A DNA stretch of 10,944 nt, from the NCBI GenBank assembly GCA_024276255.1, contig JAJRXO010000192.1, positions 1 to 10,944 on the forward strand, given 5' to 3'. Positions 5,153 to 10,944 of the stretch are shown in pieces. The notes under the pieces are model-generated. The model was given only the letters and a program-made list of their open reading frames with translations. It was not told the origin of the DNA and did not search any database. The translations under genes were made by a program, and so were the position numbers. The DNA is from Chloroflexota bacterium (GTDB lineage: Bacteria; Chloroflexota; Anaerolineae; J102). How positions within the stretch are numbered: the stretch's first letter is position 1; every line of letters begins with the position of its first letter.

Positions 5153-5968
5153 TCAGGATGCCTGTTGCATCGCCGCGAGCCGTCGGTGCCGTCCCGGAGC
5201 CACAAGTTTCCGGTACAGGAGGATGGCGGCAAAGCCCAGCCACAGCAAACTGTAGAGATGAGTCCAGGTGAACGGCCCCACCAGATGCGGCATATCAGCG
5301 CGCCAGAATTCGAAAACACTCCGCTGGACGGCGTAGAGAATCAGGTAGAGCAAAAAGAGAAAGCCCGGGAAAGGCCAGCCACGGGGTTTGTGCAGCCGTC
5401 GCCGGGTGTAACGCTCATAGCCCAGGAGGATCAGGGCGATGAGTATGTTCATGATCATGCTGGTGATGCGGGTGGGGTAGCGACTGAGCCACACGCCGTT
5501 GATGTCGGGCAGCACCATACCGGGCCAGGCATCGGTCGGCTTGCCATAGCAGCAACCCGATGCCAGACAACCCACCCGGATGATGGCCAGCATGATCGGC
5601 AACATGGGAGCGAAGCTATCAAAGCTGGGGCCGATGGCCAGGTTTTCGCTGCGGTTATAAAGGTACCCGGCGATGCTGCCGCCGCTGACAACGCCCATCC
5701 AGTGGCGGCCTTCCCACCATGAAAGCGGCGGCGCCGGGCGTCCCAGAACGCGATCTATGAGATGGGGCAGATTCGCCGCCAGCCAGGCCCCCAGCAGGGC
5801 GCCCATCACCACCCACATAAAGCCGAAAACCAGGCGTCGTCTTTGTAATTTCACGGGCACCAGATATTGTCGACGGCTGATGCCCACGAAGAGCACTACA
5901 ATGGCCAGGAATTCGGCCACGCTATAGGTGGGTATCTGAAAGGAGGCGATTTCAATGATGGGATACAT
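5153..5968 (-). CDS. Lgt-like prolipoprotein diacylglyceryl transferase family protein
   Basis: A 271-aa polytopic membrane protein whose layout follows Lgt: N-terminal MYPIIEIASFQIPTYS (cf. MHP..I..Y), GVVSGGSIAG at 92-101, IRVGCLASGCCYG at 130-142, RYPTR at 163-167 and EFWRAD at 220-225. Lgt transfers diacylglyceryl from phosphatidylglycerol to the lipobox cysteine. Aligned with E. coli Lgt by motif, R131 matches R143 and G142 matches G154. However, the essential N146 is replaced by C134, E151 by C139 and the H of HGG by S95. This is the 'CCYG' subgroup, so the reaction may differ from true Lgt. Start ATG at 5968 has a weak GGA; the gene begins 21 nt after the stop of the secreted-protein gene and shares its promoter. 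Confidence 0.8.
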   Translation of the reverse strand: MYPIIEIASFQIPTYSVAEFLAIVVLFVGISRRQYLVPVKLQRRRLVFGFMWVVMGALLGAWLAANLPHLIDRVLGRPAPPLSWWEGRHWMGVVSGGSIAGYLYNRSENLAIGPSFDSFAPMLPIMLAIIRVGCLASGCCYGKPTDAWPGMVLPDINGVWLSRYPTRITSMIMNILIALILLGYERYTRRRLHKPRGWPFPGFLFLLYLILYAVQRSVFEFWRADMPHLVGPFTWTHLYSLLWLGFAAILLYRKLVAPGRHRRLAAMQQAS

Positions 5969-5989
5969 GGTTTTTCCAGCTCAACCGAT

Positions 5990-7741
5990 TCAGGCGTGGA
6001 GCACGACAGGAAGATAAAGCGGTACCGCCTGCGGCCTGGGTGTGGGTGTGGCAGTGGGCGGGATTATGGGGGTTGGTGTGGCGGTGGGCGGAACTGTTGG
6101 GGTGGCAGTTGGCGCCGGCGGCGGTGGCGTGAGCCAGCCACCGATCCACAGGGCATCGCTGGTGTGTGCCGTCAGCGTGGGCGATTGCACCGTACTGGCG
6201 TCAATCATCAGGGTCTCCATTCCTGCCGCATCCGCCGGCACGTCGAGCACGGCGGTAAACCACAGATCTCCACCCGCCGATACCGTGACCGGACCGTTGA
6301 TGGGTTGTGTGAGATCGGGCTGCATGAGATCGGTCAGCTTATACAGGCCCCAGGGCAGATGCATCTCCGATGTGAGGGCGAAGTCAACTGTAAGATCGGT
6401 GTCTCCCTGGTTTTGCAAAAAGTGGTAGTAACTGACCTGCTCTCCGGCCGTGGCCTGGCCCATGTGACTTTCCAGCAGAAGCAGGACCGGGTGTGTCTGA
6501 TCGTTCAGTTGCTGGGAGATAGGTCCCATGCATGTGATCCCTTCACCCTGATACGCAGGTTGAATCGCCTTGCTCCCGCCGCGCAATGAACTGGCGGGGA
6601 AAAACGGTGGTGCAACATTGCCTTCGTAGCAGAAATAATGCACTATTTCGCATTCCAGGCAGGATTCAGGATCTCCGCCGAAATCGAGTTGATATGAGAA
6701 TTGCCCGCCCCATTCATCCGCGGCAAGCCCCTGCGGGCACGAAGTTGTGGGAGCTGCGACCTGTAGCGCCAGCCATTGGGTGCCGGGGGGCGTGGGCAAC
6801 ATGTTTTCCAGAAAGTCGAAGTACCCTATGGCATATGTCAGCGGTGCCTCGAAGAAGTTTCCTGCGCCATAGCCATTTAGCCTGAACATGGGAAGACGAT
6901 CGCCGTAAAAGACCACCGGCAGCAGAGTGGAGCTATTGGTCGGCGCCGGATTTGGCAGCGGATAGTTCAACGCCAGAAAAACGCTATCCTGTTGCACGAA
7001 ATCAGCCCAGGTCTGGCAGCGTTCAGTAGTCAACGTCTGATCAGGGGGTCCATCAAGATACAGATCAATGTTCCAGACACGGTAGTTTTGCGCCGGCTTC
7101 TGCGCGCTCGACGATGCACCTGGCCTCGATAGCGCTTTATCATGAGTTGCGGCAACCTGGCTATCTGTCTGGCTGGTGGTCACCACCAGGGGCATAATGG
7201 CATAGCTCGTCCATACCTCCGATTGGTCGTTTTGCATTGCCAACAGATCAGCCGTCACCCATTGGGAACGCCCTGGGGGGATGCGCGGGCTGCGATATGT
7301 CACCTGGATCGTGGTACCCACGGGGATGTTTTGCCAGATGTAAGGCGGGCCGGTCGTGGGATTGACAGGCGGATACTGGGGATCGAACTGGATTTCTTCC
7401 GTACCGGAGGGGGGATACCACTTGAGATTCACCGTTTGCGTGGTGACGGAGGTTGCCGTCAAATGGGTGGTCGCACCTTGCCCGATCTTCTTGCTGGACA
7501 GAGTGCGATTGACCGATTGACCCGGATTGGTGGTGTTGGTAGTCCCATCGATCTGTGCGTAGGAATCTGGTGAAGACAGGATATCCTCCGAATCGGTCAG
7601 GGCTGAAAACCCGTCACAGCCCAGGGAGAAGAACTCGGCTGCCAGCAGTAATACGAAGAAGATCGCTGCTATCCATTCAGAGCGCGTCCAGTGTTGCCAG
7701 AACGGCCTGATTCGATGCTTCCGTGGATCTGAGACGGTCAT
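5990..7741 (-). CDS. Large secreted/anchored protein with PT-rich linker and YLP tail
   Basis: A 583-aa protein. The ATG at 7741 is chosen because GGAGGAGG lies 3 nt upstream; the longer frame begins with a TTG lacking any RBS. Residues ~24-42 form a signal or anchor helix after a basic N-terminus, followed by FSLGC, which is only a poor lipobox (Ser at -3). The exterior part is Thr/Pro/Ser-rich with a cysteine-bearing central region (including SCLECEIVHYFCYE). A beta-sandwich-like segment of about 110 residues near 425-535 resembles NEW3/DUF11-type repeats. It is followed by a PTATPT-type low-complexity linker (~538-570) and the final LYLPVVLHA. That tail is a common C-terminus of exported Chloroflexota proteins and may be a sorting or anchoring signal. 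Function unknown. It is first in an operon with the Lgt-like gene, suggesting its lipidation or anchoring may depend on that enzyme. Confidence 0.8.
   Translation of the reverse strand: MTVSDPRKHRIRPFWQHWTRSEWIAAIFFVLLLAAEFFSLGCDGFSALTDSEDILSSPDSYAQIDGTTNTTNPGQSVNRTLSSKKIGQGATTHLTATSVTTQTVNLKWYPPSGTEEIQFDPQYPPVNPTTGPPYIWQNIPVGTTIQVTYRSPRIPPGRSQWVTADLLAMQNDQSEVWTSYAIMPLVVTTSQTDSQVAATHDKALSRPGASSSAQKPAQNYRVWNIDLYLDGPPDQTLTTERCQTWADFVQQDSVFLALNYPLPNPAPTNSSTLLPVVFYGDRLPMFRLNGYGAGNFFEAPLTYAIGYFDFLENMLPTPPGTQWLALQVAAPTTSCPQGLAADEWGGQFSYQLDFGGDPESCLECEIVHYFCYEGNVAPPFFPASSLRGGSKAIQPAYQGEGITCMGPISQQLNDQTHPVLLLLESHMGQATAGEQVSYYHFLQNQGDTDLTVDFALTSEMHLPWGLYKLTDLMQPDLTQPINGPVTVSAGGDLWFTAVLDVPADAAGMETLMIDASTVQSPTLTAHTSDALWIGGWLTPPPPAPTATPTVPPTATPTPIIPPTATPTPRPQAVPLYLPVVLHA
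6045..6112 (-). repeat. Degenerate tandem repeat encoding the Pro/Thr linker
   Basis: Two to three imperfect units of about 30 bp, each containing GGTGTGGC(A/G)GTGGGCGG on the plus strand, encode the repeated PPTATPT-type linker on the minus strand. It is prone to length change by slippage. Confidence 0.55.
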
Positions 7742-7789
7742 TGTCCTCCTCCAAAAGTATTTTCTCAACGAGAATAGCAGATGTGCCCA

Positions 7790-7827
7790 TCGGGCCGGTC
7801 ATGATATCGTGTCGGGCCGGTTATGAT
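7790..7827. promoter_or_regulatory. Direct repeat in the 5' leader (possible operator)
   Basis: TCGGGCCGGTCATGAT (7790-7805) and TCGGGCCGGTTATGAT (7812-7827) are 15/16 identical and start 22 bp apart, close to two helical turns. They lie between the minus-strand promoter and the start codon of the secreted-protein gene, where a bound repressor or an RNA element could act. Confidence 0.5.
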
Positions 7828-7859
7828 GTCAGACTCTCACGAACAATACCCGATACCAC

Positions 7860-7888
7860 ATTATAATGAGAATTATCTCGAGCGTCAA
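7860..7888 (-). promoter_or_regulatory. Sigma-70-type promoter for the secreted protein/Lgt-like operon
   Basis: On the minus strand, TTGACG (-35, 7888-7883), a 17-bp spacer and a perfect TATAAT (-10, 7865-7860), with a start near 7853 and a ~112-nt leader. The spacer holds a GAGA-N4-TCTC inverted repeat (7868-7879). The -10 is part of the palindrome ATTATAAT, which also gives a plus-strand TATAAT at 7862-7867, although no good plus-strand -35 is seen. Confidence 0.8.
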
Positions 7889-7908
7889 ACGCCTTTTTGG
7901 AGGTGAGA

Positions 7909-8037
7909 ATGTATCAGTTGAGTCGGCGCTTGCTGCTGGTCGCCGGATTACGAATCCAGCTCAGAGCAAACCGCTCCCAGGGTGGATTCGTAATCTGCCC
8001 GGAAACGCCACCTTATGAAAGCAGCGCTACCGACTAA
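7909..8037 (+). pseudogene. Remnant 5' end of a secreted-protein gene
   Basis: An ideal RBS (GGAGG at 7899-7903, 5-nt spacer) precedes an ATG opening a 42-codon frame that begins MYQLSRRLLLVAG, like the start of a signal peptide. The hydrophobic core then breaks into polar sequence. The break coincides with the 13-bp inverted repeat at 7946-7995, and the frame stops at 8037. The Rhs gene downstream lacks an N-terminus and signal peptide. This is plausibly the original 5' end of an exported gene, perhaps that rhs, cut by deletion or insertion. A functional short peptide cannot be excluded. Confidence 0.45.
7946..7995. repeat. 13-bp perfect inverted repeat
   Basis: GATTACGAATCCA (7946-7958) and TGGATTCGTAATC (7983-7995) are perfect inverted copies with a 24-nt loop. 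Within the loop, AGAGCAAACCGCTCCC (about 7963-7977) is an inverted near-copy of GGGAGCGATTTGCCTCT at 8052-8068, which abuts the rhs promoter. This suggests a compound palindromic insertion between the gene remnant and the promoter. Confidence 0.65.
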
Positions 8038-8067
8038 TCTGGCACGCTTTCGGGAGCGATTTGCCTC

Positions 8068-8095
8068 TTGACAAATTCCCCATTCTTGCTATACT
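8068..8095 (+). promoter_or_regulatory. Strong extended -10 promoter before the rhs gene
   Basis: TTGACA (-35, 8068-8073), a 16-bp spacer and TATACT (-10, 8090-8095) preceded by TGC, an extended -10. The start near 8102 gives a ~112-nt leader containing an 8-bp inverted repeat, GAGTTGCC (8114-8121) and GGCAACTC (8150-8157). It excludes the TTG at 8061 as the rhs start codon. Confidence 0.75.
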
Positions 8096-8213
8096 AAAAG
8101 CATCAGAGGCCGGGAGTTGCCGCTCCTTGACCGGTGCCGTCCACGCCGGGGCAACTCTGCTCGCGACGGGTTCTGATCGCTGTTTTCGTCTGACCGTGAA
8201 GGAGGCAGAGAGC

Positions 8214-9860
8214 GTGGAGGAAGCGCATGAGGGGCAATACCCGGGGATTTATACGAAGACGGTCGCCATCGGGAACGCCACACCGTACGCCACGGCCAGT
8301 TACAGCTACAATGTGCGGGATCAGTTGACGGATGTGTATGGGCCGGACGAGAATGGGGACCCTACCGTGCACACCAGCATCGTCTATGATCTGGCCGGCC
8401 GCAAGACGAGCATGAGCGATCCGGATATGGGGACGTGGCAATATCGTTATGATGCGGCCGGGAACCTGATCAAGCAGCGGGACGCTCGCAAGCGGGCCAT
8501 CTGCTTCTATTATGATGCGTTGAGTCGATTGGTGGGTAAGACCTACCACACGGCCAGCGATCTAGACGATCTCACTTGCAGCGGTAACTATACGGTCAGC
8601 TACAGCTACGACAGCACGGCCAACGGCAACAACGGCGTGGGCCGGCGCACGGGCATGAGTGATGGCTCGGGCTCGACGGCGTGGGTGTATGACGTCCGCG
8701 GGCGGGTGACCAGGGAAACCAAGACCATCAACGATGCTTCAGGAGATTTCATCACGCGGTGGACTTATGACGCCATGGACCGGGTTCGGAGCATCACGTA
8801 TCCTGACAATGAGGTGGTGCATGTCACCTACACGGCTCAGGGTTTGCCCGATACGTTAATTGGGAATCACACCTATGTGGCCAACACCGTGTATGACGAA
8901 GCCGGCCGCGTGGATAGCCGTGATCTGGGTCAGGGAAGCATAGACTTTACCTATTACGCCTGGGACCAAACCGGGCCATGGGGGCCAGACCCCAGCAAAT
9001 CCACCAAGGGCGGGGCCCTGGCACGGATGTTGGTGACGCTGGGGAGTTCGGAGTTGCTGGACCTGAACTATTTCTATGACCGTATGGGCAACATCGAACA
9101 TATCAACGATTGGCGACCCGGCCTGTGGGAGAACCATGACTTCACCTACGATGCGTTGGATCGGATGCTGACGGCCAGCGCCAATAGCAATGTGTACAGC
9201 GCGTATAGCGACTCCTACGCGTATCATTCCAACAGCAACATCCAGAGCAAGAACGGCCAAATCTATGGCTATGACGCGAATCATCCCCATGCGGTGAGTT
9301 CGGCCCCGGCCGGGAGCTATGGCTACGACGCCAACGGCAACATGACCTCCCGAACCCTAGGCGGGACGACCTACACTCTGGCCTATGATGCCGAGAACCG
9401 ACTGATGAGCGTATCGGGCGGCGGAACGAGCGCCAGCTTTGTGTACGATGGCGATGGCAATCGGGTGAAGGCGACCGTGGATGGGGTGATCACGTATTAT
9501 GTGGACCGGCTCTACGAAGAGGAGGCCGGAGGAGGCTACACCAAGTACTACTTTGCGGGCGGCGATCTGGTAGCTTTCGAACGCTCCTCTGGCTATGGCC
9601 AGGATTATGGCCGGCGCTATGTGTTTCGGGATCACCTGGGCGGTACGGCGGTGATCATCAACGGCGGCGGGGCCAAGCTATGGGAAGACCGCTACAAGGC
9701 GTTTGGCGATGTGTATTACACGTATCGCAAGGATCAGGGCGGGAGACTGTATCAATTTAGTCGGTGGCACTGCCCCCCTCTGGCTCCCCCCGACGCTTCG
9801 CTTTCGGGGGGAGTAATAGCATCGCTGCCGATGGTCGGCCGGCAGCGCCGACTAAACTGA
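8214..9860 (+). CDS. Rhs/YD-repeat protein, N-terminally truncated, upstream half of a split gene
   Basis: 548 codons from GTG 8214, which has AAGGAGG 8 nt upstream; the open frame extends further left but into promoter sequence. The product is a chain of about eleven YD repeats, such as YDLAGRKTSMSD, YDAAGNLIKQRD, YDALSRLVGK, YDANGNMTSRT and YDGDGNRVKATVDG, followed by the Rhs signature segment YVFRDHLGGTAVIIN near residues 474-488. YD repeats form the beta-barrel shell that encloses a C-terminal toxin in Rhs and teneurin-like proteins. The normal large N-terminus and export signal are absent. After codon 509 the frame runs into the MITE-like element, which supplies ~39 foreign residues and the stop. 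The rest of the gene continues at 9865. Confidence 0.85.
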   Translation: MEEAHEGQYPGIYTKTVAIGNATPYATASYSYNVRDQLTDVYGPDENGDPTVHTSIVYDLAGRKTSMSDPDMGTWQYRYDAAGNLIKQRDARKRAICFYYDALSRLVGKTYHTASDLDDLTCSGNYTVSYSYDSTANGNNGVGRRTGMSDGSGSTAWVYDVRGRVTRETKTINDASGDFITRWTYDAMDRVRSITYPDNEVVHVTYTAQGLPDTLIGNHTYVANTVYDEAGRVDSRDLGQGSIDFTYYAWDQTGPWGPDPSKSTKGGALARMLVTLGSSELLDLNYFYDRMGNIEHINDWRPGLWENHDFTYDALDRMLTASANSNVYSAYSDSYAYHSNSNIQSKNGQIYGYDANHPHAVSSAPAGSYGYDANGNMTSRTLGGTTYTLAYDAENRLMSVSGGGTSASFVYDGDGNRVKATVDGVITYYVDRLYEEEAGGGYTKYYFAGGDLVAFERSSGYGQDYGRRYVFRDHLGGTAVIINGGGAKLWEDRYKAFGDVYYTYRKDQGGRLYQFSRWHCPPLAPPDASLSGGVIASLPMVGRQRRLN

Positions 9861-9878
9861 TACAGTGTCTCAGGGCGG
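9735..9878. mobile_element. 128-bp MITE-like element with 8-bp target-site duplication
   Basis: The element spans 9743-9870. Its ends are inverted repeats: ACTGTATCAATTTAGTCGG (9746-9764) against CCGACTAAACTGATACAGT (9848-9866), 18 of 19 matching. The direct repeat CAGGGCGG flanks it at 9735-9742 and 9871-9878. Inside is a perfect 10-bp stem, CTCCCCCCGA (9784-9793) / TCGGGGGGAG (9804-9813), and no ORF. The element plus one duplicate is 136 bp, so the insertion shifts the rhs frame. Removing exactly that length rejoins the two rhs halves in frame as KDQGGRLIDLQTSYRYTGQR. A related transposase was not identified. Confidence 0.85.
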
Positions 9879-10863
9879 TCGCCTCATTGACTTGCAGACG
9901 AGTTATCGCTATACTGGACAACGCTTCGATGCGGGCGTGGGCGCGAGTGCGCAGAACGGCCTGGATCGAGGCTTGTACTTTTACAACGCCCGCTACTACG
10001 ACCCCACCCTCGGGCGCTTCATCCAGCCCGACACCATCGTCCCCAACCCCGGCGACCCGCAGAGCCTGAACCGGTATGCGTATACGCTGAACAATCCGGT
10101 GCGGTATGTGGACCCGAGCGGGCATGCCCCCCAATATCCTGGCGATCCAGATCCTAACAACACACCTTGTTCGACCGATTGGTGTTGGCAGAACCGCTGG
10201 TATATGGCTCATGGCTATGAATGGGACGGTTCTGGATGGACGAAGCTGGTCGATCCCGTCTTTTATGACCAGCAAATTCTTATTGAAATGGCCAGTGAAG
10301 CTGGAATTGCATTTGTTGGCCGGTGGACATTTGATAGAGGGATGAAGGCAGTGGGCACGGGCATTGCGCTTTTTGGTCGTAAATTACAGGGAGGATTGGC
10401 CCAATTGAAATCACTGCTTGGAGGTTGGGCAGCAATAATCCATGGCTCTTGTTTTGGCGCTCCATGTGCGCTTCTTCCAGGGACACACACTGTACGCTTA
10501 CCAAATTCATTGCTGAAAGGTCCTTCTGAGTGGATAGCACAAACGACCGTGCATGAACTAGCTCATATCATCGATTGGCATAGTCGCATTGAAATGGGCA
10601 GATCCCAATTAGGCATTGCTGGACAATTCGGTTATGTTGATGTCCCAGAATATGGAACGTTTTCGGCTGCCTGGCACGGCGCGCCTTTGACCGGATATGC
10701 TGCTGGGGATGAATGGCGACCTTATCCTCGCCGATGGGAGCGTTGGACTGAGGCGGTAACGGTTTGGGTATTTGGGAGCAAAACATGGGGATTGAGACCG
10801 GGAGTGTCAGATATGGCTGTGCAAATGAACAGAATTGGCGCATTACTGAATGGGTGGTATTGA
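9865..10863 (+). CDS. Rhs C-terminal part with HExxH metallopeptidase-like toxin domain
   Basis: 332 codons counted from GTG 9865, 4 nt after the stop of the upstream half; there is no RBS, so expression would need translational restart. Residues ~1-87 are the Rhs core end: YRYTGQRFD, LYFYNARYYDPTLGRFIQPD and the hallmark VRYVDPSGH (D83-P84-x-G86), the usual cleavage boundary before the toxin. The variable tip follows. It contains TTVHELAHIIDWH with H230-E231-L-A-H234, a zincin zinc-binding motif, and W294-T-E296-A, a plausible third zinc ligand 62 residues later. The tip is visibly lower in GC than the YD-repeat region, as expected for exchangeable toxin cassettes. Likely role: a zinc peptidase effector used against competitors. 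Whether it is still made and exported after the MITE insertion is doubtful. Confidence 0.85.
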   Translation: MSQGGRLIDLQTSYRYTGQRFDAGVGASAQNGLDRGLYFYNARYYDPTLGRFIQPDTIVPNPGDPQSLNRYAYTLNNPVRYVDPSGHAPQYPGDPDPNNTPCSTDWCWQNRWYMAHGYEWDGSGWTKLVDPVFYDQQILIEMASEAGIAFVGRWTFDRGMKAVGTGIALFGRKLQGGLAQLKSLLGGWAAIIHGSCFGAPCALLPGTHTVRLPNSLLKGPSEWIAQTTVHELAHIIDWHSRIEMGRSQLGIAGQFGYVDVPEYGTFSAAWHGAPLTGYAAGDEWRPYPRRWERWTEAVTVWVFGSKTWGLRPGVSDMAVQMNRIGALLNGWY

Positions 10864-10865
10864 TT

Positions 10866-10944
10866 ATGTGGAAACGTCTTATCGCGTTGTTTATCCTGGC
10901 GCTCTCTCTTAACTCATGTTTGCGTCCAGAATCAAAACTAGCAC
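10866..10944 (+). CDS. Lipoprotein, candidate immunity protein (partial)
   Basis: The first 26 codons of a gene cut by the right edge. The start ATG lies 2 nt after the Rhs toxin stop (TGA-TT-ATG), with no strong RBS, so translation is probably coupled. The N-terminus is a lipoprotein signal peptide: basic MWKR, hydrophobic LIALFILALSL and the lipobox L15-N16-S17-C18. Position immediately after a polymorphic toxin tip and surface location make an immunity lipoprotein the simplest hypothesis. The mature domain is not visible, so this cannot be confirmed. Confidence 0.7.
   Translation, partial: MWKRLIALFILALSLNSCLRPESKLA

Noticed and set aside
5867..6589. 240-codon plus-strand frame opposite the Lgt-like and secreted-protein genes
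   Set aside because: It is antisense to two well-supported genes and its Gly-rich stretch is the complement of the Pro/Thr linker.
7742..7768. Extended start of the secreted protein at a TTG (MRKYFWRRT...)
   Set aside because: There is no Shine-Dalgarno upstream of the TTG, whereas the ATG at 7741 has GGAGGAGG at suitable distance.
8061..8213. Extended start of the Rhs protein at TTG 8061
   Set aside because: The codon lies upstream of a consensus promoter (8068-8095), so the transcript would not contain it. GTG 8214 has a good RBS.
1..10944. CRISPR array, rRNA or tRNA genes, integrase or full insertion sequence
   Set aside because: No regularly spaced repeats, no conserved RNA cores and no transposase or integrase frames were found; the only clear mobile element is the non-coding MITE-like insertion.

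Overview
The window looks like a chromosomal segment from a GC-rich bacterium, most likely a member of the Chloroflexota (Anaerolineae/Caldilineae-like). The best lineage clue is the secreted protein at 5990-7741: it has a Pro/Thr-rich linker and ends in a short 'LYLPVVL' tail of a kind common on exported Chloroflexota proteins. Vegetative promoters are close to consensus (TTGACA/TATAAT type) and many genes have GGAGG ribosome binding sites. The assignment is an inference.

Left part (1-1688, minus strand): a four-gene operon, read right to left, of a thioredoxin-fold protein with a CxxC motif, two tandem paralogous ~90-100 aa proteins of a poorly described family, and an ArsA/Get3-type ATPase that runs off the left edge. 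Close spacing, including a 4-nt ATGA overlap, suggests the four act together. This is the best candidate for an undescribed system here. A 239-bp stretch rich in short hairpins separates it from cstA (1928-3694, minus), a CstA-family peptide/pyruvate transporter. cstA is preceded by a 58-codon upstream ORF that overlaps its start codon and has a perfect 12-nt Shine-Dalgarno sequence.

Middle (3700-5150): a consensus promoter drives a plus-strand gene for a three-TM, TPR-domain protein (3959-4576). The following ~575 bp has no convincing protein gene but is dense in structure. It contains a complete promoter-to-terminator unit for a ~160-nt minus-strand small RNA with two C-rich single-stranded UACCCCAA motifs. 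Next come two inverted, compensatorily diverged three-hairpin modules. Inverted copies of a terminator-like sequence flank the whole region.

Right-middle (5153-7888, minus): one promoter serves a two-gene operon. It encodes a large secreted, probably membrane-anchored protein and an Lgt-like membrane enzyme in which several canonical Lgt residues are replaced.

Right part (7909-10944, plus): a remnant ORF with a strong RBS and signal-peptide-like start is followed by palindromes. A strong promoter then precedes an N-terminally truncated Rhs/YD-repeat gene. A 128-bp MITE-like element with ~19-bp inverted ends and an 8-bp target duplication splits this gene. Removing the element and one duplicate restores a single 837-codon frame. 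The downstream half ends in an HExxH zinc-peptidase-like C-terminal domain typical of polymorphic toxins. Two bases after its stop begins a lipoprotein gene, cut by the window edge, which sits where an immunity gene would be expected.
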